DNA from: Nymphaea colorata
Taxonomy: Eukaryota > Streptophyta > Magnoliopsida > Nymphaeales > Nymphaeaceae
Length of the DNA: 64,000 nt
Direction of reading: 5' to 3'
Assembly: GCF_008831285.2 (NCBI RefSeq)
Contig: NC_045142.1
Span: 2,981,001 to 3,045,000, forward strand
Of the stretch, positions 36,021 to 48,960 are shown piece by piece; within the stretch, counting starts at the first letter, position 1, and each line of letters opens with the position of its first letter. A program made the translations under genes and the position numbers. The notes below the pieces were generated by a model. That model made no database searches. It saw only the letters and a list, made by a program, of their open reading frames with translations, and was not told the origin of the DNA.

Positions 36021-37213
36021 TAAAGTTCTGCTCCCTCACCCCCATGCTACCATCTCTCTCTTGCTCCACCAAGATCTCTCTCACCTACTTGGCTTGCCAC
36101 AGAGTTTGTTGGATGTCAACATTCTGAGTATAAGGAGGGAAGGGGCAGCACGGGCCCTGGACCAGGGCTGCCATGTTCATCATTGTCAGTTCTTCTTCCT
36201 CTCTTCATGTAAGCCTAATTTCCTTTCTTATTTGATACTCGGCAGTGCCCAAAGCAATATACACAGGAAAAGGAAGGGATCTGGTTTTCAAAGCTGAACT
36301 GAGGTTGGGCCTTTTGTATCTTGAAATAGGTTTCAGTTAATGCATTTGTTGTATGGATTCAGTGAGATACCCTGCTTGTATTTGGGATTATGGGCTACAC
36401 CAACAAAGCTTCAAGTTTATGGGGTTTTTATTATTATTTCTGTTAACGTTTTGTTATTTGCTTAAAGAAATTAATATTGAAATTCTGTTTGGTTTTGTAT
36501 TTGAATAATTTCAATGAGGTCCGGACTTCTCTGGCACATTTATGCCATGTCTGAATGCGTGCATAATTCATTTATTGGAAAAATGGATATTATTGACCAT
36601 ATTTGCTTGGAGAGAGCAGAATATATAAAAAGCATAACTTATAGTTTGCAAATTTTCGTATTTATATTTGCTTCATAGAAGTCGTCATAAAAGATGTTAT
36701 CAAAGATGATTGATATACTGAGTTGATTGCTCTTTTGGTTCCTTTCATAGCATCCCTTTATTGAAACACTTGTTGCTTGTCAGCTGATGCTAAAACTCTT
36801 TTCATGTCATTACAGGAGAATTGAAGAATTATTTATTGCAGTTTAAAGTTCAAAGTTTGAGTTCAGTGAGCAGCCTAAGTTGATAATTGATTTTCTGCAA
36901 CTCTTCCCAAATTCTGAAGCCACTAAGTGTGCAGGAGCCCTTTTATGAAGATGGTACAAGTTGAACTGGGACTTCACCATAATGCATAAATGCAAAACAT
37001 GTCCTTTACCCATATTGTTGTGTCATTTATTTTTTTGTGTTTTCTAGTTGATCCTAAGACGATGCTTGATGTGGATTTGCTTGCATTTCATGCACGAGAA
37101 CATCCACAAACAACACTAATTTATTTTTGCTTGCATATACTCATATTCTTACTTTGATCTGGAGATCTATTCTTCTGCTGACTTTTTTGCTTTCTTGTCT
37201 GGTGTATCATTAG

Positions 37214-40200
37214 GATGAAAACGACATAGTTGACCATGAAACAGGTGTATCAGGTGTGGTCAAGTCAGGTTTGTCAAATGCTTCTGATGACAAAATTTTT
37301 AGTTGTTATTAATATTTCATGACAAGGTGTTTTGTTTCGTACAGATAAAAGTCATTCTACACCTAAGTTTCGGGGTGAAGTAGAAGAACACAAGCATCAA
37401 CTACAACGACTGAAAGAGAAGGTAGAGAAAGCAGTTTTTCATACTTTGCTTAAGTTTCATCAGAATTGTTACTTAAGAGTTCAGAGATAAAAACATAATG
37501 TACACCCCGTACGTTCTGAAGTAGTGAAAGAGGAAATCTATATCCAAAATGCAAAATGGTCAGTTGTTCAGAACTCTTAATTTCAGTTCCAATAAAGAAT
37601 TCTTAATTTCAGTTGCTTAAGAGAAATATTGTGCTTTGGAGCATGTGTACAGTAATCATGTTGTATTACTGGTTCTATTATGACGTAAAATTGAAACAGA
37701 AGCAATGTTGCATCTTATTTCTTTTGTAAGGACATTAGTTATTATACCAGTTTGAGTTTGATCAATCATCAAGTCCAATCCACAATTTCCTTTCTTCATT
37801 ACCCAGAGCCAGGTTGATGAGTTGAAATATAATGTTTGATCCAAATTCACATTCTATTGTCGATTGGGTTTGAGTTTTTTCTTATTTATGGTTTAACTTA
37901 GTTTATATTTTTCTTTAGAAAATATTGATTGTAATTACTTTTCTTGTAGTGAAATGGACTTTCTTTCCCTTTGATGACAACCAGGTTTTATTAGTTTGGG
38001 AGCTGAAGAACCATATGTCAAATTTGTGGACAGATCTAAGATTTTTATTTTCTAAAAGTGGCCCTCAGATGGAAATGATTTGTGTTTATGCTTCTAATAC
38101 TCTATGTGCGTGCTCTAGAGCAGTTTCACGTGTTGAAGTTAATAATATCCCTCAAATTGTAGATTGTTTTTCATTTGGTTGATAGCTTCATTTGAATTCT
38201 CAACATGGGACTAAGTGGACACAAAGATATACTGTCAATGTTTGCAATTAAGCATTTTTCTGAAGCTAAGAAATTCATGTTAAGACTACTGTTGATCACT
38301 GATATTGCAATGTTCCTTGTACTTCCACTCAGGACCCAGAGTTTTACAAGTTTCTTGAAGATCATGACAAGGAGCTTCTAGAGTTTGAAGATGAAGAACC
38401 TTCTGTAAGTGTAAATATTGTATCTTTTTATAACACATATTATGTTTTCCATCATTGCAAATGAACTAATGAAGAACATGGTTATGCATTTTGACATTTT
38501 CAGGAAGATACTGATGTTGATGAGGTTGAGTTAGAGCCTTTTTTACCCACGGAGAGCACACAGAAGTCGGGGAAGGTTCTCACAACTGTGATGATTGATT
38601 CCTGGTGCAAAAATATCTCGGAGAATGGTAGCGTAGGTGCAATTCGTTCAATCATGCGGGCTTACCATACTGCTTGTCATTATGGTGATGATAACAAAAA
38701 TGAATCTTCTCGAAAGTTCAGTGTCATGACCAGCAGTGTGTTTAACAAAATAATGGTGTTTGTTCTTAATAAGATTGATGGAATATTTCGTACCTTCCTA
38801 AAGCTTCCTGAAACTGGTGGAAAGAAAGAGACTATAATAGAACTGATGACTACCAAAGCATGGAAGGATCATGGTTATCTTGTGAAATCCTACCTTGGAA
38901 ACACTCTTCATGTACTACAACAAATGACGGATACTGAGATGATCTCATTTACTTTACAACGACTCAGATCTTCAGCAGTATTTTTGGCTGCATTTCCTAG
39001 TCTTTTAAGAAGATATATCAAGGTGTGAGCAGATGACCTGTTGATTTTGTTGTCAATGATGAAATATTAGATATATATTTCTCTTATGCATAGACTGTAA
39101 ATGTCCATGTCTTGCATTTTGATTATCTGCTGCAGAGAGCAAGTAAAATGTATTGTTGAATCTTCATTTGATTAATTTGGACGATACAGGTTTCTCTGCA
39201 CTTCTGGGGTACTGGAAAAGGTGCTCTTCCTGTTGTTTCTTTTCTGCTTATGAGGGACTGCTGTATTCGACTTGGGTCTGATTGTATAGACCCGTGTCTG
39301 AAAGGCATCTATAAGGCTTATGTTGTGAACTGCCAGTTTGTGACGCCGTCCAAGTTACAACACATTGAATTTCTGGGAAGTTGCATCATTGAACTATATG
39401 GCGTGGACCTACCAAGTGCATATCAACATGCTTTTGTTTTTATCCGCCAACTTGGAATGATATTACGAGATGCAATCACTGTTCAAACCAAGGTATTTTC
39501 TTCTTGTCATATGTATTATGTTGCCAATGGAAAAACATTAGCTGTTGGGTTTGGCATTAGAGATCTATTGAGTTTGGTCTTGGGTTTCTTTCAGATGCTA
39601 AGATTTTGGCCTTGGGTTTATCTCATTGTCATGAGGTTACCTATATAGGTACTGTATCAGTATAACCTATAAGTACATTATAAATGTAGGAAATATTTTC
39701 TCATTTAGGCTTGTAGACAATTTCTTTCATGTAGGAAATTTCTTGACAATGTTGGGAAATATGTGATTCATCCTTGAAGGAACATGTCACAGTAGACCAG
39801 AGCAAGAATGTTTTGTGTTAAGTGGTATACAGCAAGGTAATAGTTGTAAGCATCTGCTGTAATTGCATGCCACTTTTAGATGGTTGAAGGTAAGTATTTA
39901 GGATCTAGAAACCCATTCACCGACACGTGGAAAAGGGAGTTCCTACAATTTCACATGGTCAAATTTCAGTAGGCACTAGGCACGTAGTTGGCTACATCAT
40001 GTTTGTCAAATATATTACTATATTTTCAATTTCCTTGAACTTCCAAGAGGGTAAAGTATAGTCACAGACTCACAAATAATGTTTTGGCGTTTTAAGTGGC
40101 GAGGTTTTTCTCGGGTATAATACGGCGAGCTTGAAAAACACTGAAGGAAACGGTTAAAAAATCAGAAACTAGAAAACTACATGTCCTGTCTTTTTCAGTA

Positions 40201-42536
40201 CTGCTTACCTCAAAAAATCCAAGGCAAATCTGCAAATCTACTGAAAAAACCAAAGCAAATCCTACCTGTGCAAGGACAGACAGCTGGAGATTTGCTGAGT
40301 GCCGGAAAATGTACATAGCCGTCGAGTTGTTTTCCCCTCTGTTGGTGAAATGTTTTGAATGTCTTACGTTTTAGTCGTTTTTTACAAATCTACCATTTAA
40401 AATTTTTAAAATTACAATTGATGCCACCACCTGAAAAAGAAATCTGACTTTTAAAAAATGCAAAAAAATCGCGTTTTAAATACATCTTTTACACTTTTTT
40501 TTCATTTTTACCTTTTTTTTGAAAGAAATGCTTTTTTTTGGCAGATTCATTTCCACGCGTTTTTTTCAAAGATAACTGTTTTTTGTGACACTAGGGTAAA
40601 CTCTTAATTAGTGGTCCACTTGTTGAAGCCAATGTGGTATCTTCATTTGATTTTTGTTTGTTTTTTTATAATGCTACATTTAGTTATATATGTCTTTTAA
40701 ACGAACACCTTTTCCTTTTCCCTCCCTGGAATTTTCCTTTGCAATTAAGTTTCCTTCATGGCCAAGAAAAGCAGATATGTGATTTGTGACTGATTATGAT
40801 GGAAGTTTTTGTGCTTCTGTAAATGGCATTTTTACCATAAGCTCACATTTTACATCTATTTGTGGGAATACTGAATTGTCTGGTAAAACTCATGTCAAGA
40901 CCTTGATGTGCAGGATGCATATAGAAAGGTTTACGAGTGGAAGTATTTGAATTGCCTTCAACTGTGGACTAGAGTTGTTTGTACTTATAAAGAGGACCCT
41001 GACTTTCGTCTCCTAGCATACCCATTGACTCAGATAATATGTGGGGCCGCTCAGTTGGTTCCAACTGCGAGATACTTTCCTCTTAGATTGAAGTGCACTA
41101 GAATGCTCAATCAAATTGCTGTATCTACTGGTACCTTCATTCCCATCGGTTCCCTGCTTGCAGATATGTTGGAGTTTAAGGAGTTGAAAAAGTCAGCCAC
41201 TGGAGGGGTTGGCAAGGCAGTAAACTTTCGTTCTACATTGAAGGTAGAGTTGATGCAAAGACTTTGAATCATAAGGAAAGAAGTTGGGAAATTTCAGTTT
41301 GATGAGTTTGTTGTTTTCATTTGTTACAGGTAAGTAAGCAGACATTAAGAACACGTGCATTTCAGGAGGAATGTGTGTTTTCTGTAATTGAACAGATTGG
41401 TGAACATTTAGAACAGTGGAGCTACTCTGTCTTCTTTTATGAATTGGCATTTGTACCACTGACACGTTTGAGAAGCTTCTGCAAAACCACCACAATAGAA
41501 AGGTTCAGGAGGGAAGCAAAGCAATTGGTACAGCAGGTATGCCTGTTCCTGACCAGTCATGTTTGTACAATAAATTGTTATTATCCACCTGCAGCTCTTC
41601 TTACTCAGTGAGTAACAAAGAGCATGTCTTTGAAATGAATTATTTGTGAAAGCCAGAGCTTTAATTATTTTATTTATGTTAATCAAATAGGTGGAGGCCA
41701 ATGTTGAGTTTACGAATAAGATGCGAACGACTATTGCATTTTCACCAAATGACCAGGCTGAGATAGCATCATTTCTTGAGGTCTGTATAAATTGTTCTTC
41801 GTCTTCTTTTCATTTTTTTCTTTTCATTTATGATTAAATAGCACTGTAAACTTAAACCTCTTCTTTCACTAGGTTGAGAAAAAAGCGAAACTGAGTCCCC
41901 TATCCTTATACATGGAAAATTTGCACCTTAGAGCACGCCAGAGGAAGGCTTCAATGGATGAATCTAGGTTAGTAAATCCATTAGTTCTTTTCATCATTTT
42001 GTGCTTCATTTTTGTTTTCACAATGCTCAGTAACCTGAAATTCTCATCTATTTCCAGTGTTTTAGTTGGAGAGAAGGTGTCTAGATTCACCAAAGAAATA
42101 CCTGATATTGAAGGCGAGGATGCAGAACATGGCAATGCAGTCTTTAGTTCCAACTGGTTGCCAGGGAGCGATGCCAAGTATGTTACCCTGACAAAATTCT
42201 CATCATTTTCTTTCAGGTTAATCCTGTGATCTAATTCAAAATATATGCATCTTGGAATATTCTCCCCCATTCCCCAGGAAGAGTTTAAAATCCAAGAAAC
42301 ACACAAAGAAACGGAAATTGGAAGATCAGGAACCTGTCATGGATGAGGATGTGGTGACAGAACTAGAGCTTAGCTCTGATGAAGATGAGCGTTCAAGCTC
42401 CCCTGTCCTCGAAGGTCACTTTGGTAGCCCTACTGTGGCTCAAAAGTCACGGCAGAAAACATCAAAGGACACTAAGAAGATGAAAAGAGCCAAAAGACCT
42501 CCCAAGAACAAAAACAAGAGAGCATCTCTAAAATGA
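37214..42536 (+). CDS. NOC2: Nucleolar complex protein 2 (NOC2), 60S ribosome assembly factor; 5' end unresolved
   Basis: Eleven exons join in frame to 708 codons plus stop: 37214-37268, 37345-37421, 38333-38404, 38504-39022, 39190-39492, 40914-41243, 41330-41536, 41691-41780, 41873-41967, 42058-42177, 42278-42536. Signature segments of the Noc2 family are present: [20 protein letters not shown], then the helical core with [61 protein letters not shown] and [14 protein letters not shown] lysine-rich nucleolar-type tail follows (last ~60 residues). Noc2 works with Noc1/Mak21 and Noc3 in early and intermediate nuclear export of pre-60S particles. The first coding exon is not settled: no ATG precedes 37214 in frame, and the basic N-terminus usual in plant NOC2 was not found. 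A minimal exon ending in ATG at 36953-36955 (followed by GT) would be in phase, but this is a guess. A MITE occupies the intron before exon 40914-41243. Confidence 0.9.
40059..40593. mobile_element. GTCACA-ended MITE, copy 2 (in a NOC2 intron)
   Basis: Its start tagtcacagactcacaaata and the following ggcgaggt...gggtataatac segment match the reverse complement of the right part of the element at 34949-35346. It ends in ttttgtgacacta. The flanks gggtaaagta (40049-40058) and gggtaaactc (40594-40603) look like a 9-10 bp target duplication with decay, as produced by Mutator-like elements. Confidence 0.7.
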
Positions 42537-43338
42537 TGCACTAATGTAGCTCAAGGATGGAAAGAAGCTTGGCTTCTGGGTTTTGAGACTTGAGGACCGT
42601 AAAAAGATTATCTGGAAATTTTTTGTCAACTACAGCTTCAGCATAAGTGCTCGATGATGGTGACAAGTGTTAGTCCATCTGCAGTCCATCATGAGTCAGT
42701 TCCAGAATGTTGGTACAGCCAATCAAGTGGAAGTATCCAGCTAAGCTGCTTCATCAAATTGTCTGAGGCCTTCTCTTTTTTTTTTCCCTCTGCTGATTAA
42801 TTCTGAACGGATAAGTAGCATGGTGTCTGTTCCTAGGTTCGAATTGGCAGCCGATTTTGCAAGTGGCTGCAAGTGGCTTCCATTTTATGTTCCTTCTCTC
42901 GCATTCTATTTTGACACGAAAGAGCAGCATAATTTTTACAGGGTATGCTTGTTTATGGAGAGAGAGCCTCTTTTTATTTTTCTCTTTTGCATGTTAGCTA
43001 CCTTGTTTACGTGTGGAGAGAGCATATTCTTATCCATGTAATGCAGAAAATTATTCGGTGTCAGTTGTCTTGTTCAATGCTAGTCTGAAAGCTTTATTAG
43101 TACACATGTGAAGGAGCCCAGCTAGTAGATAATTGGTCATGCTTTCAAACTTGTTACCTTGTTTGTATTTGGAGAGAGTATATTCTTATCCTCGGAGTGG
43201 AAAAGGTTATTGTTTATGTCATGTCTAATGCTGGAGTTTGGAGCTTTAGAGGTTGATGAAAATGGGAAGGAACGAAGGTTGTAACATTTAGACGATCTGG
43301 TGTAAACAAATTCATTTATTGGGTTAGTACTTGAGACT

Positions 43339-44029
43339 GGTGTTATCAGTATCGTGCAATAAGTATCGTATAAGTTTACAAAACCTATAAGTTTACAAAA
43401 CCTATAAGATACACATACGATACGTGATGTGCTGTGTTAGGAGGCGTATTGGCTGTATTATGCGTACAATACGCTCGATATACCCATGTATATACTCATG
43501 TATTGTATGATATAGGGATAAAAATGATTTTTTGTAGTTTTTTTATGAAAAAACCTCTTTCCCTCCATTTAAACATGTTTAAAAGTTGTGAGAGGAAAAA
43601 GTTTTACTAGGTTTTTTTGACAAAAATCACATATTTATGTGATAAATCGTCAATTTAGAGGAGAACTCTCTTGTAGATCAAGAGATAAGGTTTACTCATG
43701 GCTCGTGGGGATGATGGGACCTTGATAGATGATGATTATAATATATTATTTGTTGTAAACTTATAATGTAATTTAAAACACTTTATTAAAATTTAAAGTT
43801 GTGATGAATGTTTATTATGTTATTATGAATATTTTATTTGTCAATTTCTTTTTTGTTTTTTTTATTTTACCGATTTTCACTATTTTTTATTTTTTTAAAA
43901 AAATTATGAATTAAAAAATTAATTTACAATATGTTACGCTACATCTACCATACGTTTCTACGATACGTTAAATACAGTGCATAGGTTGGCCTGACAGATA
44001 CGAGCTTCTATATGCCTTAGACACTATTG
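43339..44029. mobile_element. GATACG-rich terminal-inverted-repeat element, copy 2
   Basis: It aligns in the same orientation with the element at 26148-26829. The left end ggtgttatcagtatcgt corresponds to ccaatgttatccgtatcgt, and both right ends read ataggttggcc...gatacg...tatgcctt before a decayed inverted terminus. The lengths are nearly equal (691 and 682 bp). The terminal repeats are more decayed here, so this copy looks older. Confidence 0.7.
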
Positions 44030-46757
44030 CTTGAGATAAACGTGTTCGTTTTATGCTTCTCATACTTCTATTCTCATACTTCTACCAGGGTCCGCCCTCT
44101 TTTGTTCTTCTGGATTAGAAGGCGCTCAATGTCTCAAAAAATCTATTTTGGTTCACTTTTTCCTTTCCTTTTCCAACTGCAATTTGTTTGGTTCTCTATC
44201 CGTGGAATATCACCGCCAATGTTTTCCTTCTTCAGTAGTATTCACATGATCTTCAGTAAAACAAAGAAGAAATTTAGAATATAGTGTTCCTTTGCTTTTT
44301 TTAGTATAAACTGGAAACTGGACTATTGAAACTTTGTTGGCTGCATGGAATTTACTTTTTAAAAAAAACGAATTCACTCCTTTTGAACCTGGTGGAGGCA
44401 TCCTCAATGGGTTGACACAATGGATGGGGTAAGAGCTGCAAGGAAGTTGGTTTTTGTTTTGAATTAAGTAACATCAGCTTTTCATATTGCAAAAAGAAAG
44501 ACATTAATATGCAAGTTGAAACATAATGAAAGTATCATTCCAAAGCATCAAAAGCTGTCTTATACCTTAGGGGATGAAGGGAGAGTGAAAGTATCATTCC
44601 AAAGCATCAAAAAGATGCAGGGAAAGAAGAAAGAATGAAGCTTTGGCCTTGATTTTGCACCTGTTGATTTGCATGCCTTACCATTCATGACAGGGAAAGG
44701 GGGCCACTTATGTAGTTGCACCAACCCATTGCACAGACCATGAACAATGTATAAAAAATCTCAATATGACGTCATTCCATGTAGAGAGGGTGACAAAATA
44801 ACATAGAAATAATACCTTGTAATTTAAATGCATACCATGAGTGTCCAGCGGGGGTAAAAAGAGATTGATTGAAGAACGTCAAGACCAGACCTTGATATAA
44901 AGCTTCGATCCTGTCATTCATTTGCCTGAACTTTCTCATAGTATAGCGCTGATAAGACATGGTTGGGGGCTTGGTCCTCATTATCAAGAAATAATTTCAA
45001 GATATTGAACATCTCTATAAAGTGCATTGATGGATCATGCCATGTTGCGCTTCGTGCAGTAAAGATGGCTCTTTCTTATGAAGGCAGGAGGTAAGCTGGA
45101 TTTAGGCAGACCTTTACTACAAACGATGCCTCCAAACACTAATCGCTTGACGTTCTTCAACTTAAAGCAACGAGTAAAGAGAGACCAAAGTATCCAACAT
45201 TTCCATTTATTTAGGTCCAACATCTGCGTCAACTTGGAAGGTTGTGAAATCATTGCCGTACATTATTTTACCGAATTGAGGTAATTAATGCAAGCAACTT
45301 CATAATATCCCAACCAGCAGAACCACGTAAGAACAGAAATAACATTACATCAGTTTGAATTTGCTTTCATCACCATGGTTTTGGCTGGCAGGATGGACAG
45401 ATTTGTCGGATAAAAGTGAGTCCTGAAACAAGACGAAGGCTGATACATAATGTTAAATACCCAGAAAACTCCAGATATAGACCTGAACATTTTCAAACAT
45501 ACCTGCAATGTACAACCGAGTGATTTTCCGTCCTAAATGTTGGATCAAAGTGATCATGCATTAGGTTGAAAGCAATACATTCTTCAGAACATCAAGTATA
45601 CAAATTCTTGTGTTTGGTAACCCGCAGAGAAAGCTGTTAATCATGGACCGACATTAGAGGCTAAAATTCACATGAGAACGTCTTTTCTTGTGGAACTTTT
45701 ATTTGACAATCAACCATTCCATGCATACCATCCTTCTTTCTTACAAACTGAAAGTTGTTGGACTATGCAATTCAATAAGATTTAGCTAGATTCCTTTTCC
45801 GTTACATGAAAACTGCTTCATGAGATGAATGACTGAAATAACTATCAACAATGTAAAAAATGGAAGGCAGTTGCATCAAACTTCAATTTCCTGTTTTTTC
45901 AGAAATGAAAGTTATACAACCCTCATCACTAAAATTGTAGCAAGACACTTTAGCTATCTGGCCATCTTGTGATAGGCCAAACAGAGGAGAAACAGGTCCA
46001 CTTGGTTATGCACGTATATGGTGCTAACATCTGATTTTTTAACCTAATGTAATTCTGGTACTTAATCCCTCAAACCAAATGAATGTCTACTAACAGATAC
46101 TTCAGCTAGGATGGTAATCGGGAAATCTTAAGAAGAAATACATAGAGAAATTCCTTCCCAACATCATACATTTTCTGCAGGAACTTGACATGTTGTTTAT
46201 GCTATAAATAACGAAGTGTATTAAACAATCATATACATCTCATTGATTAATATTTCACATATATTTCTGACGCATAATGTAAACGTGTAACATCTGTTTT
46301 CATTGTTTTAGCCACTTTCGGCAACTAGTCCTGTGAATAGCCAACTTATCATGAATGTTAAGTGGGCAAAATGAGACAAGGCCGATTTGCAACATAAACT
46401 GCTAATCGCTTCCTCAGGAGAGTGATTAACCGTAAACTAATCAGCAACATGAGATGGCACTTGCTGTTCTCGACTTAATCACTTCCTGCTATGTTTTCTC
46501 CTTTAATTTGCCAATAGGTTGGATAGTACTCTTAAAAAATCAAATAATAATTTTTTACTCACCTTTTATAATTAACATATGACTAAAAGCATGCGTTAAA
46601 TACTCCTATACCTAAGGATCTTTGCTAGTCACATAATGGCTTTGGTCAACTGCAAGATGTATTTAGCAGATGAATATGAAAACATTAAGTTTTCATCTGA
46701 ACCCAGTCAAATTCAATTAGTTGAAATCTAAATTAACGCTTCTTTGAAATGCAATTC

Positions 46758-46763
<6 letters not shown>

Positions 46764-46831
<68 letters not shown>
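46764..46831. repeat. (TA)n microsatellite
   Basis: About 34 uninterrupted TA units in intergenic DNA. Confidence 0.95.
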
Positions 46832-46832
<1 letters not shown>

Positions 46833-47085
46833 CACTTAAATTTATTATTCCAAATCTCTCAATTATTATGAAGAGAGCTCTGGATCAATTTGACTAGTTT
46901 TTAACTGCTTAATCACAATTTATCGATTATAGGAGATTACAAAAAATTGGGCAAGACAAGGTGGGCTACCAGGATTTCCATTTATCTATATTTGATGGAA
47001 TTATTACCTAGCATTCACAAACTGATGCTCCATTTAGCACCAAAACCAAACAAAATCTGAACCTTGCTTAAGTCTGCTCATACAG

Positions 47086-47340
47086 ATGTGGATGTATACT
47101 TTCATATCAGTTATTGTCTTTCTACTAGTTTGGAAGACAGTTCACTTCCCAATTGGTTCAGTAAGAGGCTGGGGAATCCAGAAAGTTAGTGCTTACTTTT
47201 CATTTGTCTCATTCAGATTGGATGTTGACTTCATGTCAGTCCTTGCCATCCTCACTAGTTTCAAAGACAGTTCATTCCCCATCTGGTTGCAGTTGGAGGC
47301 TGGGGAATCCAAAAAGTCAGTGCTTACTTTTTCATTCGCC
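47086..47340. repeat. 131-bp tandem duplication
   Basis: The segment with gaggctggggaatcc at 47165 recurs at 47296, and the copies align over their full length with moderate divergence. A weak open frame crosses both copies but shows no recognisable protein. Confidence 0.75.
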
Positions 47341-48338
47341 CCCCAAACAACATTCATGTTAACTACCATATGGTGCAAACAATGGTAAGAAAGTTCTCCT
47401 ACCCTCGATGTAGGAGAGACCTTTCAACAATGCCCATTTTGTCTAACTCAAATGTTCCTACCATTCATGGTTAGAGTTTCACGCTCTCTGACTTAACCAT
47501 GTGAAATTTTCATTTGGTAACAAACCTCATCCTTCCACAGGTTTTCTTGCCTAAACAACAGATCTCGCACCCTACTAAGCCTACTTATATATCGGATACT
47601 GTTTTTGCTAAGGGCATATGTTAGACATGATAGAGTTCTCAGGGCATATGTTGGGCATGATCAGTTGCTTGATGTCAGATACATATACTTATGTACTCCA
47701 TTGTATTACTAGATAACATGCTCTACTCACGCATAGCTAGTTCATTTCTCACCACTTCCAAACATTTCCAATTTCCACATATGAGCCTTAAATAATGCAG
47801 CTGAATTGTCTAGTTATGCTGAAGTATCTTTCGTTCATGAACTCCAAAGGAACACCCATAGGCAGTAGAGCTGAAGAGTCAAAAAGTAATATCAAGTATT
47901 CAAGAAGCAAATTAGATAACTACAAGCTGCAAATCAATTTATAGATATACAGAAGACACATCATGTTTATAATCAGTACCGTTATCAATCGGGGGAAAAA
48001 CCATCTTACAGCTCTCGTGGAGGAAAAGAAAACCAGCATGTAAGCTAAGCAGAGCAGGCTTTCCATTACCAGTCAGGATTTCCATGCTGAAAACAAACAG
48101 CAATTGAACCTCAATTGGCAAATCAAAAACTACCCATCAAGAAAAACCCACCAATTCGACCAATTAGCAAATAATCGCTTCAATTCTTACATAAGAACCA
48201 CCAAAAATGGGATTTAAAGGAACAATATTCAAGAATTTCTTTTCAGATGAAGCAAATCCAACCTTATACATCCACAATCTAATACATGGAACGGAGAGAT
48301 ATCCAAATAAGCACAATTACACAAACACAAGAATAAGT

Positions 48339-48677
48339 TCAGAAGACCTGCAACACAGGCCTCTTGCCAAGTCTTTTCATCTCTTTATCCATCTGGCCCG
48401 TGAGCATCAAAACAAACATCTTCAAATCACAGATGAGAGACCAGAAGGGGTGCCCGTAGGTGGCAGGGATATTGCCCTCCACGAAGAAGTGACTGTACCA
48501 AGCGAGGCCGTAGCCAGAGAGTGGGGCGAAGAAGACAAGCCACCACCGGAGGAAGACGGCTGATATAAGAAAGAGGATGGCGGTGAGGGTGCCAAAGAAG
48601 TGCCAACGTCTCGTGGAGGGCTTGGAATGCTGATTCATGTAGAAGGGCCAGAACTCCTCGAGGCTCCTGAAAGGCAT
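48339..48677 (-). CDS. DUF962/Mpo1-like small membrane protein
   Basis: This is a single-exon frame of 112 codons beginning with ATG. The sequence EEFWPFYMNQHSKPSTRRWHF at the N-terminus, a hydrophobic stretch (residues 28-43), a second one (45-61) and SHFFVEGNIPA followed by HPFWSLICD are the DUF962 signature. Conserved histidines are H17, H26, H63 and H76. The yeast member Mpo1 is an ER iron(II)-dependent dioxygenase that alpha-oxidises 2-hydroxy fatty acids from phytosphingosine breakdown, and its histidines are required. An ER membrane location and similar chemistry are plausible here but inferred. The length is that of the short plant and bacterial form rather than the roughly 170-200-residue form. 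The sequence ends GKRPVLQVF. An acceptor-like site at 48095 is the only hint of alternative 3' exons. Confidence 0.88.
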   Translation of the reverse strand: MPFRSLEEFWPFYMNQHSKPSTRRWHFFGTLTAILFLISAVFLRWWLVFFAPLSGYGLAWYSHFFVEGNIPATYGHPFWSLICDLKMFVLMLTGQMDKEMKRLGKRPVLQVF

Positions 48678-48960
48678 CGTTGGGAGACCCTCAAGGTGGA
48701 AATCGAAGGTGGGTTTCTCGTATCTTCTCTTTCTGTGTGGACTTTTCCTTTGTAGGGGAAAAAGCTACCGCCTCTTTTGTTGCAGGTAACGGCACATCAT
48801 AGGCTTAGTTACAAGGAGAAAACCCCAGTTCAGAAACAGGCCACAGAAACTACTGGAGAGAGACAGAGCAAGTGAAAAAGAGAGAAAGAGAGAGAGAGAG
48901 AGTGACTCACACGGCTGGAGAATGGTGAATGCGACGCCGATCAGAGAACCAAAAAGATTT
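48678..48960 (-). promoter_or_regulatory. Leader and proximal promoter of the DUF962 gene
   Basis: On the gene strand this segment is CT-rich (a ctctctct run near 48890-48910) and precedes the ATG by a few hundred bases, as is typical of plant 5' UTRs. No TATA box can be assigned with confidence. Confidence 0.4.

Larger units (their letters stand above)
34896..36403. repeat. Long inverted repeat with nested insertion
   Basis: The right arm 36302-36403 is the reverse complement, with few changes, of a left arm split into 34896-34948 and about 35347-35403. The left arm is interrupted by the GTCACA-type element described separately, so the uninterrupted right arm shows the empty site. The arms, of about 100 bp, enclose roughly 900 bp and could be the termini of an older foldback or TIR element. 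Confidence 0.75.
42537..48338. other. Gene-poor interval downstream of NOC2
   Basis: After the NOC2 3' UTR I find no coding gene. The interval holds degenerate tandem copies of a gagagagYatattcttatcc segment near 43010 and 43165, the second GATACG element, a 131-bp duplication and a long TA repeat. Short open frames here have no family resemblance or splice support. Confidence 0.5.

Noticed and set aside
48207-48563. Plus-strand frame over the DUF962 gene
   Set aside because: It is antisense to a well-matched DUF962 protein.
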